The notes: generated from the sequence alone by a model not told the origin. Positions 19,360-29,525 are shown, counted from the stretch's first letter. The stretch: DNA of 64,000 bases from Marinomonas primoryensis (GCF_013372285.1 NZ_CP054301.1:3500001-3564000); one strand, 5' to 3'. Program-made: numbers and translations.

Positions 19360-20637
19360 TTACTGTTTCTGAACTAGCTTAGGCAGAGTTTTCAGAATAG
19401 TAACAGCTTGAAATAACTGGAAATCCGTTTGTGCGAGCTCACTAATATCAGATTTCACATCTGCGCTTGTTCGCTCTTTACCACCCGTACCGTTGTCTAA
19501 ATGCCCTTTAAGTTCTGCTTCTTTAATAAAGAATTGCCCCTTTTCGAACGTCAACGTAGCTTGCGGAACAACAAGATCAGGCGTAATACCTTGCGCTTGG
19601 ATGGAGCGGCCATTTGGCGTGTAGTACAAGGCGGTAGTTAACTTTACCGCATCGCCATTAGACAATGGAACCACCGTTTGAACAGAGCCTTTACCGAAGG
19701 TTTCCGTACCTAAAATCACGGCACGCTGGTGATCTTGTAAAGCACCCGCCACAATTTCAGAGGCCGAGGCTGACCCTTCATTTACAAGTACGACAAGAGG
19801 AACTGTCCCAAGTTTGGTATTTTCCTTTGTTGCCATAAACTGCCCTTTAGACATTTCATGGCGACCGTTGGTGTAAACAATCATACCTTTATCAATAAAG
19901 GCATCTACGACGCCAACTGCACTTTGCAAAACACCGCCAGGATTGTTTCGTAAATCTAAAACAACGCCTTTAATTGTTCTTTCTTGCTCCAGCTTATCAA
20001 TGGATTGATAAAATTCTGATGCACTATCACCTTGGAACTGACTGAGACGAAAATACGCAATACCATCGTCTAACCATTTTTCAGTAACACTTTCATCTTC
20101 GACCAATCGCCGTATGAGTTCGTAGTGTTTAACTTCCCCATCGCGCTCAATATCCAAAGTCACTGTGGTGCCAATTTCACCACGCATAAGTGTCACAATA
20201 TCTTGCATGCCCAGATCTGTAATTAACGTATTATCAATCTTAATAATAACATCGCCCGGTAAAATTCCCGCTTCCGCTGCCGCCGAAGCATCAACCGGTG
20301 TAACGATTATCAAATGGTTGTCTCTCATTTCAACTTCTACACCAATCCCCGCATAATTTCCGGAAGTCAGCTCATTGAAGTCAACCAATTCACTTTTTGT
20401 GAAATACTCTGAATGCGGATCCAGGCCTGATACCATACCTTTTAACGCCTTATTGAGAATATCCTCATCAGACAAGACTTCTACATAACCTTCACGAATG
20501 GTTTCAAAAGTTTCAACAAAAGATTGGATTTCAGCGGTCGGTAAAATGGATTTTTCTTGGATGTCTGCAGAAAAAACAGGCTGCGCTAATAACACCATAA
20601 ATAAAAAGGGAATGTGCTGTCGCAGTATATTGATCAT
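19360..20637 (-). CDS. ctpA: Periplasmic C-terminal processing protease CtpA (S41)
   Basis: 425 aa. Signal peptide (FLFMVLLAQPVFSA), PDZ domain (~95-170, NYAGIGVEVE and GDVIIKIDN), S41 protease core with catalytic Ser in GSASASE (288-294) and Lys316 in TETFGKGSVQ. Cleaves periplasmic proteins from the C-terminal side; in Pseudomonas CtpA controls cell-wall hydrolases with the lipoprotein LbcA. Located between envC and yibQ, which also act on the cell wall. Identification firm. Confidence 0.96.
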   Translation of the reverse strand: MINILRQHIPFLFMVLLAQPVFSADIQEKSILPTAEIQSFVETFETIREGYVEVLSDEDILNKALKGMVSGLDPHSEYFTKSELVDFNELTSGNYAGIGVEVEMRDNHLIIVTPVDASAAAEAGILPGDVIIKIDNTLITDLGMQDIVTLMRGEIGTTVTLDIERDGEVKHYELIRRLVEDESVTEKWLDDGIAYFRLSQFQGDSASEFYQSIDKLEQERTIKGVVLDLRNNPGGVLQSAVGVVDAFIDKGMIVYTNGRHEMSKGQFMATKENTKLGTVPLVVLVNEGSASASEIVAGALQDHQRAVILGTETFGKGSVQTVVPLSNGDAVKLTTALYYTPNGRSIQAQGITPDLVVPQATLTFEKGQFFIKEAELKGHLDNGTGGKERTSADVKSDISELAQTDFQLFQAVTILKTLPKLVQKQ

Positions 20638-20689
20638 ATTTATTCCTATTACTTCTTTTCTGGCCGCTGGTTTGAGTTTGTCGTGTAAA

Positions 20690-21829
20690 TCAACCAGCGT
20701 TCACCCAAGAAAGTGGCTTTAATGGCGTGCCGTTATGGCGAATCGCAAAAAACAAGGCAGTATCGGGGCGGCCACCTGTGCTTCCTGCCATAGCGACAGT
20801 ATCATTCGCACCAACCCATTCACCCACTTCTTTTAACAAGCTTTGATTATAACCGTATAATGACATGTAACCATCACCATGGTCTAAAATAAGTAAAAAG
20901 CCGAAACCTCGCATCCAATCAGAAAACACCACCCGACCTTGGAAGATAGCATGAACCGGTTCGCCTTCTTTGGCGCGTAATGTCACTCCGCCTAAATTAA
21001 TACTTCCATCAATAGGCAGCTCAGCAACCACTCTTAAAGGACGGACGAGCTTGCCACGTTGCGAGGAAAAAGGCACATCCTGATCAGGAATCTGTATGTC
21101 CGCAAGCACTTCTTCTAAGCGCTGTAGCATTTCTTGTAAATTTTGCTGATCTTTCAATAATTGCTTCGAGCGTTTATCGCCCTTCGCCAAGTCACTGTCT
21201 AGCTTGGCCAGCAAGTTACGTCGATCTGCCTGTTGGCCAGTGAGGCGACTACGCTCTGCTTTTAATAACGTTTCTTCTCTCGCTTGCTGAGCGCGATGAC
21301 TTCGAATGCTTTTCTCAACAAGATTCAAATCACTTACTTCATTGATGAAGCCGTTAATCAGAGACTGTCGAGCATTAGAAAAATAACGATTGTATTGCAC
21401 CAAACGCTGAGCATCTTCCGAACTGTCACCGTTCAATAACAATTTAATGCTTTCTTCATTGCCAGAACGATAAACCGCCCTTAATTGGGCGGCTATTTGT
21501 TCATTTTGTTGTTGAATACTTAACTGAAGAGAGCGCTGCTGAATTCTTAATTCTCCTAGCTGCTTTTCTCCTTTTTTTAAGCCATCTTGAATGCTTTGAA
21601 TTTTTTTAAGCAGCTCTTGAATGTCTTTTTCTTTACCTTCAAGCTGTTTTTCCACATCAGAACGTTCAGATTTAAGATCCTTCAGCCAACCATTAAGCTT
21701 CTTTAAATCTTTCTGCAATGTTTGTATTTGCTGTTTAGCCTCCTCTGGTGTTTGTGGTTCGCCTGCCGCCCAGCCAACACTGGACAGCAAGAAAAAACAT
21801 AAAAGAAGGCAACGAGATAATAAGATCAT
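20690..21829 (-). CDS. envC: Murein hydrolase activator EnvC (coiled coil + degenerate LytM)
   Basis: 379 aa: signal peptide (residues 1-21), long coiled coil (~25-250, many Gln/Leu/Lys heptads), C-terminal LytM/M23 domain (~265-379). The M23 zinc site is degenerate: the region HGDGYMSLYGYN has Tyr where an active enzyme has the HxH pair, as in EnvC, which activates amidases AmiA/B at the divisome instead of cutting peptidoglycan. 7 bp downstream of gpmM, so co-transcribed. Confidence 0.93.
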   Translation of the reverse strand: MILLSRCLLLCFFLLSSVGWAAGEPQTPEEAKQQIQTLQKDLKKLNGWLKDLKSERSDVEKQLEGKEKDIQELLKKIQSIQDGLKKGEKQLGELRIQQRSLQLSIQQQNEQIAAQLRAVYRSGNEESIKLLLNGDSSEDAQRLVQYNRYFSNARQSLINGFINEVSDLNLVEKSIRSHRAQQAREETLLKAERSRLTGQQADRRNLLAKLDSDLAKGDKRSKQLLKDQQNLQEMLQRLEEVLADIQIPDQDVPFSSQRGKLVRPLRVVAELPIDGSINLGGVTLRAKEGEPVHAIFQGRVVFSDWMRGFGFLLILDHGDGYMSLYGYNQSLLKEVGEWVGANDTVAMAGSTGGRPDTALFFAIRHNGTPLKPLSWVNAG

Positions 21830-21836
21830 CCTAGCC

Positions 21837-23366
21837 TCAGGCGTGCGTGAGCAAGCTCACACCGGTCATTTCAACAGGTTTTTCCATTCCCATCATGTCC
21901 AATAAAGTCGGCGCAAGATCACACAATGCCCCTTCTTTTATGCCGACACCTTTTGTAGGAGTGAACAAAACCAAAGGCACAGGTCCAATAGTATGGGATG
22001 TCAGAGGCTGAGAACCGTCATCACTTAGCATTTGCTCTACGTTTCCATGATCCGCGGTGATCAAACACTGACCTCCGTTCACTTCTAATGCTTTGATAAT
22101 TCGACCCAAGCAAGCATCTACCGCTTCAACGGCTTTCACCGCCGCAGAGAAAATACCGCTGTGGCCAACCATGTCGCCATTAGCAAAGTTACAAATGATG
22201 GTGTCGTATTTGCCCGCTTCGATAACTTCAACTAATTTATCGGTGACTTCTGGCGCGCTCATTTCTGGTTGTAAATCATATGTTGCAACATTGGGTGATG
22301 GTATCAATTCGCGCTCTTCACCATCAAACAAGGCCTCTTCGCCGCCGTTAAAGAAGAACGTAACATGCGCGTATTTTTCCGTTTCAGCGATCCGAAGCTG
22401 TTTCTTGCCCTGTTTCGCTAATACTTCACCTAACGTATTGCTCAACGCAATCGGAGGAAAGGCGACATCTGCTTTGATGTCTGACGCAAACTCTGTGAAG
22501 GTAACAAATGACGAAAACTTCGGATAAACCGCGCGCTCAAAACCATCGAAATCAGCGTCAGTAAACGCTCTTGTGAGTTGGCGAGCACGATCTGGACGAA
22601 AATTAGCAAAGATAATGGCATCACCATCTTGAACTGGAGCAGGATCACCGACCACAGTCGCTTTTACAAACTCGTCATTTTCATCACGGTCATAGGCTGC
22701 TTGGATCGCTTCTTGCGCGGTGTTCGCTTGAAACACCCCTTTGCCTAATACAATGGCGTCGTAAGCCGTTTTTACACGATCCCAACGATTGTCACGGTCC
22801 ATCGCAAAATAACGTCCCGTTAATGTCGCAATTTTGCCGACACCCAGTTCCGCTAATTTCGCTTCTAGCTCAGCCGTTGGTGTTTTAGCAGAGCGAGGTG
22901 GTGTATCTCGACCGTCGGTAAAACCGTGAATATAAACCGCTTTTGCGCCACGTTTTACTGCTAATTTGCACATCGCCATAATTTGTTCGTGATGACTGTG
23001 AACACCACCATCAGACAACAAGCCTAAAATATGCACCGCTTTACCGGCTGTAACCGCTTTATCGACCGCATTAACTAGAGCCTCGTTTTCAAAAAAAGAG
23101 CCATCTTCAATGGCTTTTCCAATACGAGTAAAATTTTGATAAACAACACGACCAGCGCCCAAATTCATGTGTCCGACTTCGGAGTTGCCCATTTGGCCTT
23201 CAGGTAGACCCACTGCGAGGCCAGATGTTTTAATTAACGTATGAGGATGGTTTTTCCACAGTGCGTCCCAGTTGGGTGTGTTTGCTGCGGCAATGGCATT
23301 GGATTTAGAAGTCTCGCTGTATCCCCATCCATCAAGGATAAAGAGCGCTGTGGTCTTTTTGTTCAT
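21837..23366 (-). CDS. gpmM: 2,3-bisphosphoglycerate-independent phosphoglycerate mutase
   Basis: 509 aa, full length. Alkaline-phosphatase-type metal site LDGWGYSE (11-18) and phospho-Ser62 in [14 protein letters not shown]; further motifs [24 protein letters not shown], and [11 protein letters not shown] near the C-terminus. Interconverts 3- and 2-phosphoglycerate using two Mn ions. First gene of the gpmM-envC-ctpA-yibQ operon. Secure. Confidence 0.98.
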   Translation of the reverse strand: MNKKTTALFILDGWGYSETSKSNAIAAANTPNWDALWKNHPHTLIKTSGLAVGLPEGQMGNSEVGHMNLGAGRVVYQNFTRIGKAIEDGSFFENEALVNAVDKAVTAGKAVHILGLLSDGGVHSHHEQIMAMCKLAVKRGAKAVYIHGFTDGRDTPPRSAKTPTAELEAKLAELGVGKIATLTGRYFAMDRDNRWDRVKTAYDAIVLGKGVFQANTAQEAIQAAYDRDENDEFVKATVVGDPAPVQDGDAIIFANFRPDRARQLTRAFTDADFDGFERAVYPKFSSFVTFTEFASDIKADVAFPPIALSNTLGEVLAKQGKKQLRIAETEKYAHVTFFFNGGEEALFDGEERELIPSPNVATYDLQPEMSAPEVTDKLVEVIEAGKYDTIICNFANGDMVGHSGIFSAAVKAVEAVDACLGRIIKALEVNGGQCLITADHGNVEQMLSDDGSQPLTSHTIGPVPLVLFTPTKGVGIKEGALCDLAPTLLDMMGMEKPVEMTGVSLLTHA

Positions 23367-23490
23367 CTTAATCTACCCCGTAAATTGATCGTGATTATGA
23401 CTCGATACTATCACAGGCTTGTAATTTTGTTACAGGTTGGCGCGTCTATAAAGGCTATTAGTTTCGTTAATGGAACCTCAGCGACGCATT

Positions 23491-24396
23491 TTATTTTGCC
23501 AACAACCAATCTCGAAAAATCACCACTTGCTCAAGGTCTGCCTTGTCGACAGGATAAGACAAAAGATATTCATGAGGTGTGGCAACCGCTTGACCAAAAG
23601 GCGCCACCAGCTCGCCTGTTTGCAAACTACGTTCTGCCAAAATAGTCGGCATAATCGCAATCCCCATGCCATTTTTGGCGGCTTCCAGCAGCATATGAAA
23701 GTGTGCGAAAGAAGCCCCCGCAAAAGAACCGCTTTCTAACCCTTGAGAAACCATCCAATCCGGCCACGCATTAATACGCGACGATAAATGTAGAAATGGA
23801 AAACGCGTCACATCATCAACTTGCCATTCATCAATGGCTTTATCACCAATACGCGCTAATAGCGCCGGTGAACACACAGCCACCACATGCTCTCGCATCA
23901 GTTGATGAGAAATCGCTCGCGGCCAATGATCTCCGCCATAATGCAAAATAATATCAATACTTTCAGGGTCGACCTTCGCGGCATCGTCTAATGAACGGAC
24001 TTTAATCTGAAACTGAGGGTTAGCAAGTTGAAATTTGGCAAGGCGAGGCATCAACCAATAAGACGCTAAGGTAGGCAACGCCGATATGGTGAGCGTCGTT
24101 TTCTCGTCTTCTCGATGCAGCATGCGCAAGCAGGCGTTTTCCATACCATCAAGTAAAGGAACCACTTCTTTGTAATACGCAGCCCCGGTTCCCGTAAGCA
24201 CCAGACGTTTATTTAATCGTATAAACAAGTCACGAGACAAAAACTCTTCAAGGTTTCGAATTTGTCGACTGACGGCGCTTTGGGTCAGGTGCAGTTCTTC
24301 CGCAGCCTTTGTAAAACTTAAGTGCCTTACCGAGGCTTCAAAACACTTTAACGCGGTTGACGATGGGATATAACGGCGCATGGAGGCGTTACTCAT
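23491..24396 (-). CDS. LysR-family transcriptional regulator (GcvA-like)
   Basis: About 301 aa from ATG 24396; TTG 24417 and ATG 24381 are alternatives (homology starts at RRYIPSSTALKCFEA). Winged HTH at the N-terminus (LSFTKAAEELHLTQSAVSRQIRNLEEFL), then a periplasmic-binding-like effector domain typical of the GcvA group (HYGGDHWP, NGMGIAIMPTILAE). It is on the same strand as amaA/amaB, ~120 bp after the amaA stop but beyond the amaA terminator, so it likely has its own promoter. Target unknown; lysine/pipecolate genes are the obvious candidates. Confidence 0.85.
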   Translation of the reverse strand: MSNASMRRYIPSSTALKCFEASVRHLSFTKAAEELHLTQSAVSRQIRNLEEFLSRDLFIRLNKRLVLTGTGAAYYKEVVPLLDGMENACLRMLHREDEKTTLTISALPTLASYWLMPRLAKFQLANPQFQIKVRSLDDAAKVDPESIDIILHYGGDHWPRAISHQLMREHVVAVCSPALLARIGDKAIDEWQVDDVTRFPFLHLSSRINAWPDWMVSQGLESGSFAGASFAHFHMLLEAAKNGMGIAIMPTILAERSLQTGELVAPFGQAVATPHEYLLSYPVDKADLEQVVIFRDWLLAK

Positions 24397-24449
24397 TAAC
24401 AAAAAAACAGGAGACAATAACTGTACCTTACATCACTCTTATTCCCAAA

Positions 24450-24485
24450 CAGTAAAATAAAAAACGCACCACAAGGATGCGTTTT
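24450..24485 (-). terminator. Rho-independent terminator of amaBA
   Basis: Stem AAAACGCA/TGCGTTTT (24461-24468, 24478-24485) with a 9-nt loop; on the minus strand it continues TTTTATTTTACTG. 32 bp past the amaA stop. Confidence 0.75.
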
Positions 24486-24516
24486 ATTAATTTAATAAAC
24501 CATTCAAAACAACAAA

Positions 24517-25788
24517 CTAATCTAAAGCATGAGACTGCTGCCCGAGATGATAGGTGTGTGCACCCACCTCATAAAACATGCGCTTTAACTCTCTAAAAGG
24601 TATGTCTCTTAGCAAGGTAGTTGGAATCGACAAGCTTTCTCGCTGACCAGCAAACCATTGGGCTAATTCTGCGCCAACGACCGTGCCAGGACCAATGCCT
24701 CGACCACTGTAACCCGCCACACTAAACAAACCATTCTGTAATTGCTGACAATGAGGCAAATGGTCTTCGCTGTAAGCAATTTTTCCTGTCCAACAATAAT
24801 CCCATTCCACTTTATTAAGAATCGGGTACATTTCCTTTACTCGTTGAGAGGCCCAGTTCGATAACACACTACCTTCGCCTCCCATGCCGCCAAATACTAA
24901 GCGCCCTTGTTTATCAAGACGAAAAGAGCTCATGACGGTACAGGTATCCCAAACGCCTTCTTTATTAGGCAGAATACTCGCTAGTTGTGCATCAGACAGC
25001 GGCTTACTTGCCAACTGAGAATAAAAAATAGGCACAAATTTACGCGCTTGTTCTTTTACACCGTGTTCGCTGTAAGCGTTAGTCGCCAAAATAACTTTTT
25101 CAGCGTGTACTTCACCAGCATCGGTGTGAATTGCCCAACCATCTGGTGTTGGCTCGATCTTATTAACCGGAGAAAATTCAAATAGTTTTGCGCCTTCTTT
25201 CAGCGCCGCGTCAGCTAACCCTCGGGCATACGCCAGAGGTTGAATGGTGCCCGCTCGCGGATCAAACAATGCGGAATTGAACTTCCCAGAACCAATACGA
25301 GACTGAGCTTCCGACGCGTTCAATAATTGCACAGGCGCACCACGGCGAACCAATTGTTCATAACGTCGTTCTAATTGCACCAGTCCAGCTTTACCTACGC
25401 CGGCATGCAAGGTGCCATGACGTGTTGCCTCGCATTCAATGCCGTATTCATCGATCAAGCCATAAACATAATCAGGCGCAACCGCCAGCGCGTCATAGAG
25501 TATCTTGCCTGCCTCCGCACCAATGGTTTTATCAAGCTGATCCGGCTCTAACCATAGTCCGGCATTGGCAAGACCGACATTTCGGCCAGAACCGCCAAAA
25601 CCAACTTCCTGCGCTTCAACAACGGCTACCGATATCCCTAATTTCGCCATATGCAGTGCCGCCGACAATCCGGTAAAGCCACCGCCGACGATAACCACAT
25701 CAACCTCTAAACGCCCTTCTAATGACGTTAATACAGGCGCCGCTGGCGCACTCGCTCGCCACAAGGAATCACATAACAATTTAGACAT
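24517..25788 (-). CDS. amaA: FAD-dependent oxidoreductase, probable L-pipecolate oxidase
   Basis: 423 aa from ATG 25788 with GAGGTGG 7 nt upstream. DAO-type FAD fold: dinucleotide motif VVIVGGGFTGLSAALH (~25-40), GGSGRNVGLANAG as FAD-contact loop, C-terminal SGRGIGPGT. It lies beside an ALDH7-type dehydrogenase, a LysR gene and a DUF1338 gene in the order found for Pseudomonas putida D-lysine catabolism, where AmaA oxidises L-pipecolate to piperideine-6-carboxylate. By sequence alone it could be another amino-acid or gamma-glutamylputrescine oxidase; the context decides. Confidence 0.8.
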   Translation of the reverse strand: MSKLLCDSLWRASAPAAPVLTSLEGRLEVDVVIVGGGFTGLSAALHMAKLGISVAVVEAQEVGFGGSGRNVGLANAGLWLEPDQLDKTIGAEAGKILYDALAVAPDYVYGLIDEYGIECEATRHGTLHAGVGKAGLVQLERRYEQLVRRGAPVQLLNASEAQSRIGSGKFNSALFDPRAGTIQPLAYARGLADAALKEGAKLFEFSPVNKIEPTPDGWAIHTDAGEVHAEKVILATNAYSEHGVKEQARKFVPIFYSQLASKPLSDAQLASILPNKEGVWDTCTVMSSFRLDKQGRLVFGGMGGEGSVLSNWASQRVKEMYPILNKVEWDYCWTGKIAYSEDHLPHCQQLQNGLFSVAGYSGRGIGPGTVVGAELAQWFAGQRESLSIPTTLLRDIPFRELKRMFYEVGAHTYHLGQQSHALD

Positions 25789-25870
25789 AACGACCACCTC
25801 TGAAGCGACCATCGCAGACAATCAAAACGCAAAGCACGACTCAGCATTCGCCGAGCCGTACAAGGGACTA

Positions 25871-27415
25871 TTACTCGAAAACAATACCTTGAGCCAATGG
25901 CAAATCACCGCCATAGTTCACCGTATTAGTGGTACGACGCATGTAGTTTCTCCATGCATCGGAACCCGATTCACGACCACCACCAGTATCTTTCTCTCCA
26001 CCGAACGCGCCACCAATTTCTGCACCTGACGTACCGATATTGACGTTAGCAATACCACAATCAGAACCAGCCGGCGCCATAAACAATTCAGCTTCACGCA
26101 TACTTTCCGTAAACACAGCAGAAGACAAACCTTGTGGTACTTCGTTCTGAATTTCAATCGCTTCTTCAAAGGTGCTGTACGTCAATACATACATAATCGG
26201 TGCAAACGTTTCTTCATGAACAATCGGTGCATCATGAGCAATACGAACAATCGCAGGCTTCACATAAAAACCACCAGCCGGAACACCTTCTGTTACGCGC
26301 TCGCCGCCACAAATGACTTTGCCACCTTGTTGTTTCGCCGTTTCCAATGCCGCTTGCATAGTGTCAAAACTTCTTTCGTCGATTAACGGTCCAACTAGAT
26401 TTCCGTCGACTAATGGATTACCCACACGAAGAGAACCATAGGATTTAGCCAAACTTGCAACCAAACCATCAACCACACTTTCGTGGGTAATCAGACGACG
26501 TAACGTGGTACAACGTTGACCCGCTGTTCCTGCCGCAGAAAAGACGATCGCACGCAATGCAAGATCAAGGTCAGCAGTCTTAGAAACGATCATCGCATTG
26601 TTGCCACCAAGCTCTAATAAAGAACGACCAAGACGACCAGCCACTGTTTTCGCAACAGCACGACCCATCACGGTAGAACCCGTTGCAGAAACCAGTGGGA
26701 ACGTTTCGCTCGCCGCAATGGCTTCGCCAAGCTCACGATCACCAATCATTACAGACACCGCTGCTTTCGGAATATCTGGCATATCAGCAATCACATTTTG
26801 TGCAATTTGGTACATAGCCAACGCACACAAAGGCGCTTTTTCAGACGGTTTCAACAACACAGGGTCGCCACAAACCAAGCCAAGCATGGTATTCCATGCC
26901 CAAACAGCCATCGGGAAGTTAAACGCCGTGATCACAGCAACAGGACCAAGTGGGTGCCATTGCTCCATCATGCGATGTCCTGGACGTTCAGACACAATAG
27001 ACAAACCGTGCAACATACGAGATTGACCGACTGCAAAGTCACACACGTCGATCCACTCTTGTACTTCGCCCAATGCTTCAGGAAGAATTTTGCCAGCTTC
27101 AAGGGAAATTACTTGCGCCAATTCATGTTTGTATTTGCGTGCTTCGTCACCAATACGACGAACCAATTCACCGCGACGTGGTGCTGGAATAGTACGCAGT
27201 ACTTTAAATGCGTCTTTTAATTCCACGTTCACCGCTTCAAGTTGAGCAGGCGTAGCATTATTGAACGTAGACAATTTAGCACCATCAATTGGGCTATGAG
27301 CAGAAAAGACGCTGCCTTTCCCTAACGACTTCGTATTACCCGTTAACACACTGAAAAAGGTGTCGCCCTGTTTTAGAGTATTAATACCCAATGTGTCTAA
27401 GCAAGCTAATGACAT
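25871..27415 (-). CDS. amaB: ALDH7-family aldehyde dehydrogenase, probable 2-aminoadipate semialdehyde dehydrogenase
   Basis: 514 aa. Full aldehyde dehydrogenase: NAD-binding FNFPMAVWAWN, LLELGGNNAMIV with the general-base Glu, catalytic Cys in GTAGQRCTTLRRL, and the antiquitin-type C-terminus SGAEIGGAFGGEKDTGGGRESGSDAWR. ALDH7 enzymes oxidise alpha-aminoadipate semialdehyde (piperideine-6-carboxylate) to 2-aminoadipate, the step after pipecolate oxidase. Upstream of amaA with an 82-bp gap; divergent from a LysR gene. Confidence 0.87.
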   Translation of the reverse strand: MSLACLDTLGINTLKQGDTFFSVLTGNTKSLGKGSVFSAHSPIDGAKLSTFNNATPAQLEAVNVELKDAFKVLRTIPAPRRGELVRRIGDEARKYKHELAQVISLEAGKILPEALGEVQEWIDVCDFAVGQSRMLHGLSIVSERPGHRMMEQWHPLGPVAVITAFNFPMAVWAWNTMLGLVCGDPVLLKPSEKAPLCALAMYQIAQNVIADMPDIPKAAVSVMIGDRELGEAIAASETFPLVSATGSTVMGRAVAKTVAGRLGRSLLELGGNNAMIVSKTADLDLALRAIVFSAAGTAGQRCTTLRRLITHESVVDGLVASLAKSYGSLRVGNPLVDGNLVGPLIDERSFDTMQAALETAKQQGGKVICGGERVTEGVPAGGFYVKPAIVRIAHDAPIVHEETFAPIMYVLTYSTFEEAIEIQNEVPQGLSSAVFTESMREAELFMAPAGSDCGIANVNIGTSGAEIGGAFGGEKDTGGGRESGSDAWRNYMRRTTNTVNYGGDLPLAQGIVFE

Positions 27416-27523
27416 GTGAAACCTCTTAAGATTAGTTTATTAAGTGAAATTCTACTCCCTCCACCATAACCAGCTCATACGATAATGAGAAATACCGTTT
27501 TCCTGCCAGTGGTCTAGTTTTTT

Positions 27524-27551
27524 CCTATAGCTTACCCCATACTCCTATAGG
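27524..27551. promoter_or_regulatory. Paired CCTATAG sites in the amaB-lysR divergent region
   Basis: CCTATAG occurs at 27524-27530 and again in the palindrome CCTATAGG at 27544-27551, 20 bp apart (two helical turns) and 42 bp before the lysR ATG. Such spacing suits a LysR-type regulator protecting its own and the divergent promoter. Only pattern-based. Confidence 0.35.
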
Positions 27552-27592
27552 TATTTAGAAAGACGTTACTCGAAAAATAGAAGGCTTTTACC

Positions 27593-28447
27593 ATGGACAT
27601 TCGGTCATTACGCTACTTTATCGCCGTATATGAGGAACGCAGTCTGAGCGCTGCCGCCAAACGCTGTTTCGTTGCTCAGCCCTCTATATCTACCACCGTG
27701 GCGCAACTGGAAGCCGACTTAAGCACCAAGCTTTTTGTAAGGCACTCTAAGGGCGTTTCTCCGACGGACAGCGGTTCACAACTGTATCCTCATGCGTGCA
27801 AAATGGTCAGCGATCTCAGCGCGATGCGCAGCTTGTTTATCGATTCACCCGCGCCATTGGCACTGTCGATTTCACTTACGCCTTTTTTGTCGGGTGCATT
27901 GATCAGCCAAGTAATCAAAACCATGTTGGATGAAGTGTCAGGTTTAACGCTGAAACTGGTCGATGAATCCGAAAGCGCCGATCTGCGCTTTACTTGCAGC
28001 CGGTACACCTCAGACGAAGATGTGTTTTATCCTCTTTGGGAGGACGACTATGTCATCGCCATGCCGTTGGATCATTGGCTAGCCGACTTTCCTTCTATTT
28101 CTATCAAACAAATAGACAAGCAGCCTTTCATATCTCGTACGCCCTGTGACATTTTGGAATCGTGGAACTATCTCATGCAAAAACAAGAGCTCACCACGGA
28201 TGTTCGCGCGCAGGTGAAAACCGAGGAATATGCGCTGGACTTGGTCGCAGCAGGTTTAGGCATATCCTTGATTCCCGAGCATTCGTCTCGAGGGCGTAGC
28301 GATCTTTGTCTACGGCCACTTAACGATGTGAAATTAAAACGGGTTGTGGGCTTAGCGCATAAAAAAGAGCGCAGCTTCCCAGCACACCTTATCAATACTA
28401 TTTTAACGGCCAAACAGCAGTTATTAGTCAACAAGAACCCAGCATAA
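27593..28447 (+). CDS. LysR-family transcriptional regulator, probable regulator of amaBA/hglS
   Basis: 284 aa. Textbook LysR HTH: MDIRSLRYFIAVYEERSLSA then AAKRCFVAQPSISTTVAQLE. The effector-binding domain is shorter than usual but complete. Divergent from amaB and upstream of the DUF1338 gene, the same place as the LysR gene in the P. putida lysine locus. Probably senses a lysine-pathway intermediate such as 2-aminoadipate or 2-oxoadipate; that is inference. Confidence 0.88.
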   Translation: MDIRSLRYFIAVYEERSLSAAAKRCFVAQPSISTTVAQLEADLSTKLFVRHSKGVSPTDSGSQLYPHACKMVSDLSAMRSLFIDSPAPLALSISLTPFLSGALISQVIKTMLDEVSGLTLKLVDESESADLRFTCSRYTSDEDVFYPLWEDDYVIAMPLDHWLADFPSISIKQIDKQPFISRTPCDILESWNYLMQKQELTTDVRAQVKTEEYALDLVAAGLGISLIPEHSSRGRSDLCLRPLNDVKLKRVVGLAHKKERSFPAHLINTILTAKQQLLVNKNPA

Positions 28448-28559
28448 AGGCGACTCGTAATACTTTTATGCATCATGAAATGCATTTTTACCTTTTGCAT
28501 TACCGCTCATCACTGCACTAAAGTAACTTAAACGACTTCAAGCCATTATGGGAAACCCT

Positions 28560-29363
28560 ATGACACCTTCTGATTTTTTTAGTGCTTTGTGGAACAGTTA
28601 CACTCAAATCACACCACAAGCTCAGCGTATTCAGCAACTTTTTGAAAGCCATGGCGAAACCGTATTAAACGACCATGTGGCCTTTCGTACCTTTAATAAT
28701 TCGCCAATCTCTTTGGAAAAACTAGAGCCTCAACTCGAAGCCATCGGTTACAAAGCGTACGGTGCTTTTATTTTTGAGAGTAAGCACCTCAAAGCTCGCT
28801 GCTATAAACACAAAACCGATGCGGACTCCCCAAAGATTTTCCTCTCTGAATTATTGGTAGAAGAATTGCCACCGCACTGCCAAGACATTATCGGGAAATT
28901 CATCGCACAAATCCCAGCCGATGCGGTGCAATCTCCAGCTGTTTTCTGGGCAGGAAAATTATGGCAAACGCCAACAGAAGCCGACTATCTTGCCTTGGCG
29001 GAACACAGTGAATACGCAGCTTGGTTATCCACTATGGGATTACAAGCGAACCACTTTACCGTCAGCATCAACCATCTTAAGAAATACCCAACCATCGAAG
29101 CCGTTAACCAAATGCTTATCGATGAAGGTTATGCGTTAAATCAAGTGGGAGGCTTAGTTAAAGGTACACCTCAATCATTCTTGGAACAGTCTTCAACCAT
29201 GGCCGACAAAGTGGATTACACCTTCGCCGATGGCAAACAAAAAACCATTCCAAGCTGTTTTTATGAATTCGCTCGACGCCACTTCATGGCAGACGGCAAT
29301 CTATTTGACAGCTTTATCGAAGGTAATGCCGATAAGATCTTTGACTCCACCAACACAAAGTAA
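28560..29363 (+). CDS. DUF1338 family enzyme, probable 2-oxoadipate dioxygenase/decarboxylase (short form)
   Basis: 267 aa from ATG 28560, preceded by GGGAA at 7 nt; an ATG at 28548 has no site. VOC-like metalloenzyme of the DUF1338/HglS family. Possible metal ligands: His in NDHVAFRTF (~residue 39), His in ANHFTVSINHL (~residue 160) and Glu in CFYEFARRH (~residue 240), matching the H-H-E triad known for HglS. HglS converts 2-oxoadipate to D-2-hydroxyglutarate, linking 2-aminoadipate to the TCA cycle. P. putida HglS is ~460 aa; this protein is of the shorter subgroup, so activity is inferred from the amaAB context. Confidence 0.8.
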   Translation: MTPSDFFSALWNSYTQITPQAQRIQQLFESHGETVLNDHVAFRTFNNSPISLEKLEPQLEAIGYKAYGAFIFESKHLKARCYKHKTDADSPKIFLSELLVEELPPHCQDIIGKFIAQIPADAVQSPAVFWAGKLWQTPTEADYLALAEHSEYAAWLSTMGLQANHFTVSINHLKKYPTIEAVNQMLIDEGYALNQVGGLVKGTPQSFLEQSSTMADKVDYTFADGKQKTIPSCFYEFARRHFMADGNLFDSFIEGNADKIFDSTNTK

Positions 29364-29375
29364 AATACCCAACAT

Positions 29376-29403
29376 CATAACGAGCCCTTAAGGGCCCGTT
29401 ATG
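29376..29403 (+). terminator. Hairpin terminator after the DUF1338 gene
   Basis: Stem CATAACG-A-GCCC/GGGC-C-CGTTATG with one mismatch, loop TTAA, 12 bp past the stop. T-run is weak (attcgatttctctct). Confidence 0.55.
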
Positions 29404-29525
29404 ATTCGATTTCTCTCTCATTTCCTTACTCATCCCATCATATATTTGTCACCTTTGTCTGAGACTATGTACCGATTCCACTCGGCGTGTATAATGCTGG
29501 CAGTTTAAATATGGGCTTTACTATT

